From positions 1 to 49,965 of the forward strand of contig JAATFT010000075.1 of the NCBI GenBank assembly GCA_015655075.1: a DNA stretch of 49,965 bases, read 5' to 3'. Under the pieces are notes generated by a model. That model saw only the letters and a program-made list of their open reading frames with translations, searched no databases and was not told the origin of the DNA. Below, piece by piece: positions 7,234 to 16,022 of this stretch. Every line of letters begins with the position of its first letter. Within the stretch, counting starts at the first letter, position 1. The DNA is from Clostridiales bacterium. Its GTDB lineage: Bacteria; Bacillota; Clostridia; Lachnospirales; Lachnospiraceae. A program made the position numbers and the translations under genes.

Positions 7234-8382
7234 ATGAGAAGTAGAATATTATCATTAGCTGTGGTTATAGCTATGTTGATGACATTAAGTATTAATGTAT
7301 CAGCGCAAGAAACATATGACGGTTCATCTCAATCTAAAGCTGAACTTGCCAAGAACATAATAAATAATAGTAAAAGTTTAACAGATGAACATGCACAGGT
7401 TATTTTTGGTGATATAAAAGAACAAATAGTTCATAAGTATAGCGATATTTATTCATTCGAGAATTTTCAGGCAGAGTTTGAAAATGAAAGGATAGAAGAT
7501 GCCAGAACTCTCGTTGATATTAATATCTATACTGATATGACTTTAACTAGAAATCCTTCAGACAGCCCCTTTGTAAAGGGAATGTTAGAAGCTTTGACCG
7601 AGATAGAACAAAAAGCAGAAAAACAACTTGTGCAAGACAAAATTGATGAGTACGTTGCTGAAATAGAAACATTATACTACAATAAATCGGATGCGTCTGT
7701 ATTCATATACGCTATCGAATTAGGAAACAAATTGGATAATAATGTTGAGTATGAATTGTTTTACAGAACAGATGCTGAAGAAGTGATTTTAGAACCAATA
7801 GCAGATGAAAAAAAATCAGACACTCCACTTTTGGCTGAAAAAAGTGGCATAGAATATGTATCAGAAATAAGAGCTGATATAGCAAAGCCTTCACTTCAAG
7901 CTAGCGGTTTTTATGACAGATTAGATGCAAGAGATTATGCTTTGGACCATGCTACTGATGAACCAGAATTTTCCGCTGCAAATGGACAAGGAAGTGATTG
8001 TGCCAATTTTGTATCTAAGGCTCTTAATGCAGGTGGAATCCCAGTTGATAAAACTGGAAAGTGGTATCCAAGTACTGACGGAACAACAGCAACATGCGGA
8101 ATAAATTGGATGAGAACAGGCTACTATGATAATGGTGGAGTTGTGCCATATATGACTGACAAAGACTACTTTTATAAAGTAAGTACAAGTAAAGTCAATG
8201 CCGGTAGTATCATGTATTGGACTAATACCAGCCATGTGGCGTTAGTTACTTATGGAGATGGTTCTACAATAAAATATTCACAACATTCAAACAAAAAGCT
8301 TTCAAAAAAAGCCGCTAGAAATGTAGTTTATGATTCAGAATCAGCAAAATTTTATAAGCCGGAATCTTCAATATTGAAGTAG
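7234..8382 (+). CDS. Secreted amidase-6 domain protein
   Basis: 382 aa with an N-terminal signal peptide (RSRILSLAVVIAMLMTLSINVSA, cleavage near residue 24). A helical, charged region (about 25-225) is followed by a C-terminal putative amidase domain (Amidase_6) from about 228. The domain shows the catalytic Cys256 in SDCANFVSKAL and His334 in TNTSHVALV, spaced as in CHAP/NlpC-like thiol peptidases. These enzymes act on peptidoglycan peptides or related amides outside the cell. The start follows CGGGAGG. A terminator at 8388-8435 ends the unit. The domain call is firm; substrate and role of the long N-terminal region are unknown. Confidence 0.8.
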   Translation: MRSRILSLAVVIAMLMTLSINVSAQETYDGSSQSKAELAKNIINNSKSLTDEHAQVIFGDIKEQIVHKYSDIYSFENFQAEFENERIEDARTLVDINIYTDMTLTRNPSDSPFVKGMLEALTEIEQKAEKQLVQDKIDEYVAEIETLYYNKSDASVFIYAIELGNKLDNNVEYELFYRTDAEEVILEPIADEKKSDTPLLAEKSGIEYVSEIRADIAKPSLQASGFYDRLDARDYALDHATDEPEFSAANGQGSDCANFVSKALNAGGIPVDKTGKWYPSTDGTTATCGINWMRTGYYDNGGVVPYMTDKDYFYKVSTSKVNAGSIMYWTNTSHVALVTYGDGSTIKYSQHSNKKLSKKAARNVVYDSESAKFYKPESSILK

Positions 8383-8387
8383 GACAA

Positions 8388-8435
8388 AATAAATAAAGAA
8401 GGGTAGCCTCGCCCAGGCTACTCTTCTTTATTTTT
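8388..8435. terminator. Strong bidirectional terminator
   Basis: A long stem (about 19 bp: aaagaagggtagcct paired with aggctactcttcttt plus A/T extension) with loop cgcc. It lies between the convergent amidase and lipoprotein genes and is followed by T on the plus strand and by the complementary A/T run on the minus strand. Confidence 0.85.
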
Positions 8436-8502
8436 ACATTTCCATCGATATCACCAAAGTAGGCTGCAAAGCCATAGACTAATAGATCAAAGCCCATGCA
8501 CA

Positions 8503-9432
8503 TTAACCCGGAAAAGACAGTGCCCCTTCATCATAAGGATCAAAAATATTGATCTGCATAGCAAGACCATTATAAAATGTATACACATCTCCCGTATATT
8601 TATCAACCCAAAAATCGTACATGACTGGAATTACATAATATCTGTCATTTTCCGATTTTATAGTTAAATTGGTAATAACGTCTCTAAGTATCGCTTTGTC
8701 ATCTTCCCTGCTTGCTTTTTCATTTTCCTCAAGTGGGATAAATTCCCCAAATTTCTTTTCAAAAGCGATTATTAATTGCTCTTTAGTTTTTTGAAGTGCT
8801 TCTTCTTCAGAAAGTTTTTTGACGTTGTCTGGATATCTGCTGATCATAACATGAGGCATTCTTTCAACAATATGTGGTTTCGTTGTATCCGTTCCGTCAA
8901 AATATTCGACTTCAGCATTTAAAGCTTCAGCAACAAAATTAATTGACACGCAAGCATTATCATTAAACAGCTTAGGAGCAATATCCAAATTAAACTCTTT
9001 TCCGTTTACTTTAGCACTTTTACTGTCAATAAATAATTCAATCGTATTTTCTCCATCAACAATAGTAGCTTTTCCTGTTTCAGAATTCCAATCAAATTGA
9101 GCACCTAAATTGTCGGTTACAATACTGATGGGCAGTAAAATTGTATCATTATCACGAATTAAATTTGCATTTTTTATGATAGAGCCATTTATAAACAACC
9201 CTATATAATCTTTACCAATGCTTTCTTTCGTAGAATCCCCGTAGGTGATATAAGATTCTGCATCTTCTATTCCTTCATAAAGATCGATACCGGTGTTATC
9301 AATATTAGTTTTTTGCATTGTATCTTGAGCTTTTAACGAATTTTCATTTTCTTGCTTATTGGGCGATGTACAAGCAACCAAAACAATCGCTAAAATAGCA
9401 CAGATTACAATGCCTGTGGTAGTTTTTCTCAT
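8503..9432 (-). CDS. Lipoprotein with copper-amine-oxidase-type stalk domain
   Basis: 309 aa from the chosen start at 9432. This start follows AAAGGAG and opens a lipoprotein signal (TTTGIVICAILAIVLVAC, lipid Cys21); the longer frame upstream adds 34 residues without signal character. Residues about 70-185 match the copper amine oxidase N-terminal-like stalk domain (LFINGSII...LLPISIVTDNLGAQFDWN), a non-enzymatic wall-associated fold frequent in Clostridia. The C-terminal 100 residues (ALQKTKEQLIIAFEKKFGEF onward) form a separate unknown domain. Its promoter (9499-9534) is almost identical to that of the secreted protein at 6553, suggesting joint ECF control. Confidence 0.72.
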   Translation of the reverse strand: MRKTTTGIVICAILAIVLVACTSPNKQENENSLKAQDTMQKTNIDNTGIDLYEGIEDAESYITYGDSTKESIGKDYIGLFINGSIIKNANLIRDNDTILLPISIVTDNLGAQFDWNSETGKATIVDGENTIELFIDSKSAKVNGKEFNLDIAPKLFNDNACVSINFVAEALNAEVEYFDGTDTTKPHIVERMPHVMISRYPDNVKKLSEEEALQKTKEQLIIAFEKKFGEFIPLEENEKASREDDKAILRDVITNLTIKSENDRYYVIPVMYDFWVDKYTGDVYTFYNGLAMQINIFDPYDEGALSFPG

Positions 9433-9498
9433 AACTGAACTCACTCCTTTATCCTGCGGCAACATTTTCGTTAACCACAATAAAATTATTTGCTTACT

Positions 9499-9534
9499 TA
9501 TATTAAAACAAAATAAGGAAGGCTTTTGTGACAA
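9499..9534 (-). promoter_or_regulatory. ECF-type promoter of the stalk-domain lipoprotein gene
   Basis: On the minus strand, TTGTCACAAA (9525-9534) and TTGTTTTAATATA (9499-9511) match the promoter at 6401-6436 in sequence and spacing (about 30 of 38 positions by eye). The leader to the start codon is about 58 nt. Confidence 0.6.
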
Positions 9535-9592
9535 CTTTTTAAAAAATTCTTAAGAAATATGTATTGTTCGGCCGTTACATACCATGGAAGTA

Positions 9593-9636
9593 ATTATATC
9601 CGTGGTATTTATTATATCCATGGTATTCATTATATT
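9593..9636. repeat. 18-bp tandem repeat, about 2.5 copies
   Basis: attatatccgtggtattt (9593-9610) and attatatccatggtattc (9611-9628) are followed by a partial third copy. A degenerate half copy precedes them. It is noncoding, between the lipoprotein promoter and the end of the M23 gene. Confidence 0.6.
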
Positions 9637-9657
9637 TCCCTTGATTCCATTTTATTT

Positions 9658-10812
9658 TCATTCCTTGTCACCATCGTTGTTTCCATCGCCTGTTTCCCCG
9701 TTATTTTCTATCGTTTCATCCGTATTATGCCTGATATTTGAATTCTTGTTTTTATCTTTGTTTTGCAGATAAAGCTCTGCAGCCGGATCCTTCATTTCAT
9801 AAACCCGGTTCCATTCTTTTGTTTCCATATTTTTTACCGTTTCGGAACGGTTACGGTATAAAAATTTAATTATATCATAGCAGTCAACCCAGATTTCATT
9901 GACACCTTCTTTTTGGGATTCGTCAAAAATAAGCTGCATACCAAAGTGTAAATGAGGCGTATCAATATTATTGACATTTTCATTGGCACTGTAACCGGTT
10001 CTCCCCAGATATCCGATGACATCACCGGCCTGTACTATACTGCCCACCGTCAGGGATTTATTATAAGGGAAATTCTTTCTCAAATGGGCATAATAATAAT
10101 ATCGTCTGCCGTCAAAGCTTCTGATACCGATGCGCCATCCTCCGTACTGGTTCCAGCCCAGTGCTTCCACATACCCTGATTCCACCGCAATGACGGGAGT
10201 CCCCACCTGTCCCATCATATCATGGCCTAAATGCCTTCTTTTATACCCGTAGCTTCTGGATACTCCAAAATCATCATAATCGCTGTACGGGAAAAACTTA
10301 GCAATGGGCAGAAAAGCTTTAAGCCCGTACTTTTTAACCCATACCTTTTCCTCCGGGTTTTCTTCGCTTGAAACCTGTATCTCAAATTCTCCTACAAATC
10401 CGCCAAGAACGGCGCTGTAAGCTTCATAATAATAATCGTAATATTTCATTTCTTTGGTTAGTGTTCCCATATTCTCTTCCTTACTCTGAAGCTTTTTCAC
10501 CAATTCGTTTAAGTCTTTCTCCTTATATCTGGAAAAATCTCCTCCATATCTGGTTCCTAAATAAGCAAGAAGTTCAATCCAATTCAGCTTGACTTCCTGT
10601 GTCTGGGATTCAACATCACATTCATAGGCTTTTCCCATAGCGGAAGAACAAACATCAAAATCCACCCATTTTATATAATCGGTCTGGGAATTAGGGAAAA
10701 ATGCATCTATGGATCCTTCCTTATAATTTTCAAAAATCAGATAAGAAACTAAAACCATTACCAAAATGAGTTCACATATAATTGCATATTTGAATTTGAC
10801 CCTTTTAATCAT
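9658..10812 (-). CDS. Membrane-anchored M23 family peptidase
   Basis: 384 aa from the chosen start at 10812, which follows GAGGGTGCTC; an upstream in-frame ATG at 10830 lacks a ribosome binding site. One N-terminal membrane helix (about residues 9-28) leaves the rest outside. The C-terminal half carries an M23 zinc peptidase domain with HLGHD and PHLHFG motifs, which supply the zinc ligands, plus YYYYAHL and GDVIGYLGRTG. Such enzymes cleave peptidoglycan cross-bridges. The C-terminus is an Asn/Asp/Gly/Lys-rich tail. It lies downstream of the serpin gene on the same strand with a gap of 81 bp. Confidence 0.85.
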   Translation of the reverse strand: MIKRVKFKYAIICELILVMVLVSYLIFENYKEGSIDAFFPNSQTDYIKWVDFDVCSSAMGKAYECDVESQTQEVKLNWIELLAYLGTRYGGDFSRYKEKDLNELVKKLQSKEENMGTLTKEMKYYDYYYEAYSAVLGGFVGEFEIQVSSEENPEEKVWVKKYGLKAFLPIAKFFPYSDYDDFGVSRSYGYKRRHLGHDMMGQVGTPVIAVESGYVEALGWNQYGGWRIGIRSFDGRRYYYYAHLRKNFPYNKSLTVGSIVQAGDVIGYLGRTGYSANENVNNIDTPHLHFGMQLIFDESQKEGVNEIWVDCYDIIKFLYRNRSETVKNMETKEWNRVYEMKDPAAELYLQNKDKNKNSNIRHNTDETIENNGETGDGNNDGDKE

Positions 10813-10893
10813 GAGCACCCTCGCATACAAACTGTAGTATAATTTTATGTAAAAATGAATGCTCCTATTACAGTTAAAACAAATTCACTGTTT

Positions 10894-12207
10894 TTAAAGA
10901 TTATTTACTTTTCCCATAAACAGAATAACTCCCGTCCCGGTATCCCTTATAAAAAACAGAAACGGAACATTTACCTGAAAGTTAACGGGCTCCGATAAGA
11001 CAGCCGTAATTCCTACTTGAGCAGATGTTGCGGCAGAAGCCTTCGTTCCCCACTCTTCTACTTCAATCTTAGCCTTATGACTTATAAGGCTTACGTACAA
11101 ATCATTCCCAATTAAACCAAAATCAGCCTTTTCACTGAAAGCAGACTTCATTCCCAGCTCCTGCAAAGATTGATTTAATTCTTTAAAATTATATTCCATC
11201 TGAAATTTAGGCAGAGTTAAATTAACATCTTTAATTTTATCGGTATGATCAAGTTCATTCAGAAAGCCGTTTACCTCTTCTGCGGTTAAGCTGCCATATA
11301 AGTCGCTTATATTAGATACGTCGGGATTTTCCGGAATCCATACGTCCATAACGATCTGTCCGTTTCCATAGGGAATTTCAAGACCCCTTATGCCATAATT
11401 ACAATAATAACGGTATTCTTCTTCATAAATATTCATCATATCCACATTACTGGTTTTATCCGACCCAAGAAAACGATTTTTCTCTGTGCGGTATTCCTCA
11501 AAAGGGATTGCCCATTCTCCATTAAAATAAACGGCATTTACCAGCATTAATCTCAGCCCATCTTCAAAGGAATCCATAAACTTTTCAATCATGCCATCGG
11601 TTTTACGGGATACCCACCGGTTTACCTCCTCTAAAGTATTCTTATTATCAAAATTCACCTGAAAGATATCTCCTTCATAATAAAAACGGACCGGAGCAAG
11701 CAGCGCCGATTCTGCACTGTCACTGAATTCATGATTATCTGACAGCCAGACTGAATTGCCAATATTAACTGTAACCTTTTCATCTGCTTTCTGAAGGGAG
11801 TCCATAAGCAGCTTATTATTGGCATTCACATAAGCATTGCCGGACTGACTGTATTCCTCGGTATAATCCTTTAAGGACTCATATCCAAACAATTCCGCCA
11901 TCTCAGTCCTTGTATCCCCATCTGCTCCGTTATATAGCATAGATAAAGCCAGCATGATACTGTAGGGTGAAATAACCGCATTCTCCATCCCATTCAACTG
12001 ATTAAAAACATTATAACCAAACTTATTAATCCCCTCCACAAGTCCCTTATCCAACTCCTCTAACTCAAGAACCGGCTGTGTATCTTTTAAATACTTTTCT
12101 CCATTAATCACTGTAATACCTCCCGTACCTGTTATTAGCGAACACCCGAAAAATATCCCTGACCCTAAAATGATACACAATACAAAAAACACTATTTTTC
12201 TTTCCAT
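10894..12207 (-). CDS. Lipoprotein serpin (serine protease inhibitor)
   Basis: 437 aa. The start at 12207 is 6 bases from GGGAGG and opens a lipoprotein signal ending FFGC (lipid Cys22). The full serpin fold follows: NAVISPYSIMLALSMLYNGA near the start, LMLVNAVYFNGEWAIPFE centrally, and the C-terminal NVPFLFFIRDTGTGVILFMG. The reactive-loop hinge WGTKASAATSA has Gly at P15, Thr at P14 and small residues at P12-P9, as in inhibitory serpins. The scissile bond is probably within GITAVL, which suggests an elastase- or subtilisin-like target. Bacterial serpins of this kind protect extracellular enzymes or the cell from foreign proteases. It neighbours an M23 peptidase and precedes it on the same strand. 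Confidence 0.9.
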   Translation of the reverse strand: MERKIVFFVLCIILGSGIFFGCSLITGTGGITVINGEKYLKDTQPVLELEELDKGLVEGINKFGYNVFNQLNGMENAVISPYSIMLALSMLYNGADGDTRTEMAELFGYESLKDYTEEYSQSGNAYVNANNKLLMDSLQKADEKVTVNIGNSVWLSDNHEFSDSAESALLAPVRFYYEGDIFQVNFDNKNTLEEVNRWVSRKTDGMIEKFMDSFEDGLRLMLVNAVYFNGEWAIPFEEYRTEKNRFLGSDKTSNVDMMNIYEEEYRYYCNYGIRGLEIPYGNGQIVMDVWIPENPDVSNISDLYGSLTAEEVNGFLNELDHTDKIKDVNLTLPKFQMEYNFKELNQSLQELGMKSAFSEKADFGLIGNDLYVSLISHKAKIEVEEWGTKASAATSAQVGITAVLSEPVNFQVNVPFLFFIRDTGTGVILFMGKVNNL

Positions 12208-12633
12208 CATAATCCTCCCATACTGATTTATCCTGTGGCTGTTCAATCACAGCGGTTTTTTACGAACCGCGCATTCATACGCATATGCACACAAAACAAG
12301 CAAGAAACGCATGTTTTGGCAACAGCCGATTCAAAATTCCGTCGAATTTCTCGAGCAGACTAAATAGTTACCTTTTCCTAATACGTTAAACTTTAATAAA
12401 ACATCCTGCAAAAATACCTTAAACTCAATTGACTTAATATAATATTACACTAATTAGACGATAAAATCCATTATATGGTTCCGGGTAATTTATTTGCATA
12501 AATTAATCAAAGGCCAAAACAGCCTTTAAATTCTTGAAAATTATGCTATAATAAAATAATTACGGAGGCATATATAAAAAATAAGGGGTATCCAAAAACG
12601 ACTTCCGAAAATACTCCTAAGAAAGAGGTTACT
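12208..12633. other. Divergent intergenic region with extended -10 promoter
   Basis: This stretch separates the serpin (minus) from pepF (plus). The only clear signal is an extended -10, TGCTATAAT (TATAAT at 12547-12552), for pepF with a weak -35. Bases 12250-12430 show no repeat, RNA gene or ORF that I can support. Confidence 0.45.
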
Positions 12634-14388
12634 ATGAATTCAGAATGGTCATTAGATATACTTTATAAAGGCTATCAGGATGAAGCCTTTATAAATGATT
12701 TTGAGAAAATGAATGCATTGATTCAAACAATCAAAGGATATGTATCCAAGTTAAATAAATGTACGCCAGAAACGGCAGTACCGGTTCTTATCTCTTACCT
12801 GGAGGAATATTTTGTTCTTGCAGGCAAATTAAATTCTTATCTTATTCTCCGTCAGTCCACCAATACTACGGACAGTGAAACGACAGCCCTGCTGGGTAAA
12901 ACAGAAGAACTTGACAGCAAATTATCAAGGGAAATTGCTATAATTAAAAAATATCTTGCTAAAGCAGAAAATCTGGAGCAGATTATGGAAAGGGACAAAA
13001 AACTCCGGGGTTATAAGTTCTTCCTGCAGGAAAACAAAAAGGAAACGGAATATGCGTTAAGCGATGAAGTGGAGGAAGTCATTGCGAAAATGAACCTGTC
13101 CGCCGGCTCCGCCTGGTCCATGATGCAGCAATACTTAACTTCAACCCTCGATGTCGATTATAAGGGCGGAAAAACCACTCTGCCCGACATCCGCAACCTT
13201 GCATACAGCAGCGATGCCTCCGTCAGAAAAAGCGCCTATGAAGCTGAATTGGCATCTTATCATAAAATCAAGGACGCGGTGGCATTTTCCCTGAACAATT
13301 TAAAATCCCAGGTAAATACCATAGTAGAACTAAGAGGTTACGAATCCGCTTTGGCAATGACCCTGCGCCAGTCAAAAATGAAGAGGGAAACCCTGGAGGC
13401 CATGCTTACGGCAATGAAAGAATATCTGCCGAAATTCCATGCCTATCTTAGAAGAAAAGCCGAATTACTGGGACATAAAAACGGACTTCCCTGGTATGAA
13501 TTATTTGCTCCCCTTGGAAAAGCCGGCCGTACCTTTACCACACAGGAGGCCAGAAATTATTTGGTAAAGCATTTCCGCGGCTTTGCAGACGATCTTGCGG
13601 ATATGGTCGAAGAAGCATTTGACCAGGAATGGATTGACTTTTATCCCCATACCGGTAAAGAAGGCGGCGCCTTCTGCGAAAACCTTCCCTATGTAAAGCA
13701 GAGCCGTATATTAACCAACTTTAACGGCACCTTAAGCGACGTTGTAACTCTGGCCCACGAGCTGGGCCATGCCTACCACGGCTTAAATATTCAGGAGCAC
13801 CTGCCGTTAAATTGGGATTACTCCATGCCGGTTGCGGAAACAGCCTCTACTTTTAACGAAACGGTTATTATGAACGCCGCTATTGCAGAAGCGCAAGGCC
13901 AGGAAAAATTAGCCCTGTTGGAAAGCCAGCTCCAGGATGTTACCCAGATCATCTGTGATATTTATTCCCGGTTTTTATTTGAAAGCGCCGTATTTGAAAA
14001 ACGCAAAAATTCCTTTTTATTCTCACCGGAATTAGAACATATGATGACGGACGCCCAGAAGGAAGCTTACGGAGACGGACTGGATCACTCCTTCCTGCAT
14101 CCGTTTATGTGGATATGCAAGGGCCATTATTACCGTGATTCCCTGAATTTCTATAACTTTCCCTATGCCTTCGGGGGTCTGTTTGCAAGGGGATTATATG
14201 CTAAATATCAGGAGGAAGGCGCGTCTTTTGTTCCCAAATACCGTGCACTGTTAAACGCCACCACCATCTGTTCCGTGGAAGACGTGGCTTTCATGGCTGA
14301 TATTGATCTGACGGCCCCGGATTTTTGGCGTCAAAGCCTGCAGACCGTTTCCGATTCCATCGATTTATTTCTGGATTTAAGTAAATAA
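12634..14388 (+). CDS. pepF: Oligoendopeptidase F (M3 family)
   Basis: 584 aa, soluble, close to the usual length of about 600. The M3 zinc-binding motif is H375-E-L-G-H379 in TLAHELGHAYHG, with the third ligand expected in AETASTFNET about 25 residues on. The N-terminal helical domain (LGKTEELDSKLSREIAII) and the C-terminal FPYAFGGLFARGLYAKYQ stretch are family features. It degrades short peptides of roughly 7-17 residues in the cytoplasm. The start follows AAGAGGTTACT. It is a single gene, convergent with the MATE gene, leaving only 13 bp between. Confidence 0.93.
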   Translation: MNSEWSLDILYKGYQDEAFINDFEKMNALIQTIKGYVSKLNKCTPETAVPVLISYLEEYFVLAGKLNSYLILRQSTNTTDSETTALLGKTEELDSKLSREIAIIKKYLAKAENLEQIMERDKKLRGYKFFLQENKKETEYALSDEVEEVIAKMNLSAGSAWSMMQQYLTSTLDVDYKGGKTTLPDIRNLAYSSDASVRKSAYEAELASYHKIKDAVAFSLNNLKSQVNTIVELRGYESALAMTLRQSKMKRETLEAMLTAMKEYLPKFHAYLRRKAELLGHKNGLPWYELFAPLGKAGRTFTTQEARNYLVKHFRGFADDLADMVEEAFDQEWIDFYPHTGKEGGAFCENLPYVKQSRILTNFNGTLSDVVTLAHELGHAYHGLNIQEHLPLNWDYSMPVAETASTFNETVIMNAAIAEAQGQEKLALLESQLQDVTQIICDIYSRFLFESAVFEKRKNSFLFSPELEHMMTDAQKEAYGDGLDHSFLHPFMWICKGHYYRDSLNFYNFPYAFGGLFARGLYAKYQEEGASFVPKYRALLNATTICSVEDVAFMADIDLTAPDFWRQSLQTVSDSIDLFLDLSK

Positions 14389-14401
14389 ATGCCAAAGTTT
14401 C

Positions 14402-15730
14402 TCAATGAATAAAGGAATGCAGCTTCCACTTACCGTTTATAAATCTGATTATAAAACATATTGCACGGAACAGCCAGTCGATGGTCATGGCAATCCATAC
14501 TCCCAATACTCCAAGTCTTAGAAATTCAGCCAATACATAGCTTAAACCAATTCTCCATATCCACATGGAAGTGATGGAAATAATCATGGTAAACTTAACA
14601 TCGTTAGCAGCCCTTATGGCATTGGGTAAAGTAAAAGCAGACGGCCATATGGTACAGCAGCATATACTGTGATAAACAATTAACCGGAGTGCAAGGAGTG
14701 TGGTGTCAGCCGACAAATTATATACGCTTATAATTGGATTTCTAAGTATTATAACCCCAATATTAAGGATAAATATAATAATATAAGTAAACTTCATCAA
14801 CTTAATCGTATATTTCTTAGCCTGCCGGTAATCACCGGCGCCCACACATTGCCCGACCACAGGAATCATGGCAAGGCCCACGGCGGAGCCGGGAATCGTT
14901 TCAAAACCCGCTATATTGTTTGCCACCGCATTTGCAGTGAGCGCAACCGTTCCAAAACTGGCTGTCAAACCCTGAACCAAAATTTTTCCAATTTGAAATA
15001 TACTATTTTCCAGCCCGTTCGGGATTCCGATCTGTAAGATACGCTTAATCATGGGAAGGTCAAAATCTAAGTGGAATATATTATCGATATGGATAGGATT
15101 ATCCTTATTGCGGATTAACATAAGCATAATCAAGGCAGCTGAAATTCTTGCCAATACAGCAGGTATGGAAACACCCATCACGCCCATATGTAACCCCAGG
15201 ACAAGGATGGCACTGCATATTATGTTAATAACATTCATAATAAAAGAGGCAATCATTGAAATCCTGGAATTTCCCATAACCCGGAAAAGGGCCGCACAGG
15301 AATTATAAATTGCTAAAAACGGAAAGGAAAAAGAAGTTACATAAAAATAGATTCTCGCATTCTCCATAACACCGGCTTCTATATTGCCATATATCAGCTT
15401 CAATATAAATTTATTGCCTATTAAGGATATTACCATAATGAGAAGTGCTATTACGGTTGAAATAAGCAACAACTGTCTGGCGGACTTACAGGCATTATCG
15501 TTTTCCTTATGCCCGATATATTGGGCCGTCACCACCGCGCCCCCTGTTGCCAGGGAAGAAAATATCGCTATCAGTAATACATTCAGAGTATCGACCAGGG
15601 ATACGCCTGAAACCGCCACTTCTCCGGCTCTGGCTACCATTATAATATTTACCATGCCGACGGTAACGGCCAGAATCTGCTCGATAATGAGGGGTACAAT
15701 TAATTTATAGAGTTGTTTATTTGTGAACAT
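14402..15730 (-). CDS. MATE family efflux transporter
   Basis: 442 aa with about twelve membrane helices in two MatE halves. Typical motifs include the N-terminal LIVPLIIEQILAVTVGMVN, and ALTANAVANNIAGFETIPGS followed by AMIPVVGQCVGAGDYRQAKKY. MATE proteins export cationic drugs or metabolites using Na+ or H+ gradients. The start follows AGGAGAAGAGC. A sigma-A type promoter overlapped by a dyad lies at 15795-15852. The divergent neighbour is a MerR-TipAS drug-sensing regulator, which suggests that this exporter is its target. The family is certain; the substrate is unknown. Confidence 0.92.
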   Translation of the reverse strand: MFTNKQLYKLIVPLIIEQILAVTVGMVNIIMVARAGEVAVSGVSLVDTLNVLLIAIFSSLATGGAVVTAQYIGHKENDNACKSARQLLLISTVIALLIMVISLIGNKFILKLIYGNIEAGVMENARIYFYVTSFSFPFLAIYNSCAALFRVMGNSRISMIASFIMNVINIICSAILVLGLHMGVMGVSIPAVLARISAALIMLMLIRNKDNPIHIDNIFHLDFDLPMIKRILQIGIPNGLENSIFQIGKILVQGLTASFGTVALTANAVANNIAGFETIPGSAVGLAMIPVVGQCVGAGDYRQAKKYTIKLMKFTYIIIFILNIGVIILRNPIISVYNLSADTTLLALRLIVYHSICCCTIWPSAFTLPNAIRAANDVKFTMIISITSMWIWRIGLSYVLAEFLRLGVLGVWIAMTIDWLFRAICFIIRFINGKWKLHSFIH

Positions 15731-15794
15731 GCTCTTCTCCTCGGTAGTCTGCAGGGTTAAACCTGCTTATGCCTTGTTCATAAGGCGCATGGAT

Positions 15795-15852
15795 GATACG
15801 CAAAATTTATGTATACATTTTGTATCATAACACAGGGAATCCTTCATGACAA
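15795..15852 (-). promoter_or_regulatory. MATE promoter with overlapping dyad
   Basis: On the minus strand TTGTCA (15847-15852) and TATGAT (15824-15829) have a 17-base spacer. An imperfect dyad beginning gatac (15795-15799) and ending gtatc (15822-15826), centred on gtatac, overlaps and follows the -10. This is a likely repressor site. Confidence 0.55.
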
Positions 15853-15925
15853 TGTTTTATATTGTATAATTAGTTTATCCTGCTTCAGCAAATAAAAAAT
15901 TTACGAAAAAACCAAGGAAAAACTA

Positions 15926-15956
15926 TTGACATTAACGCTGCGTAATCGTTTATTCT
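15926..15956 (+). promoter_or_regulatory. MerR-type promoter with long spacer
   Basis: TTGACA (15926-15931) is followed by TATTCT (15951-15956) after 19 bases. A 19-bp spacer is the mark of promoters activated by MerR-family regulators, which suggests self-activation of the downstream gene. Confidence 0.45.
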
Positions 15957-16022
15957 TATACTTGCAAGAAGTAAAAGTTACCTGCTGATTGCGGCGCGCG
16001 TTTTAAACAGAAGGGAGAAGTT

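Noticed and set aside
9559..9772. Plus-strand frames opposite the M23 gene tail
   Set aside because: They read the reverse of the Asn/Asp-rich C-terminus and an 18-bp tandem repeat; no start signal.
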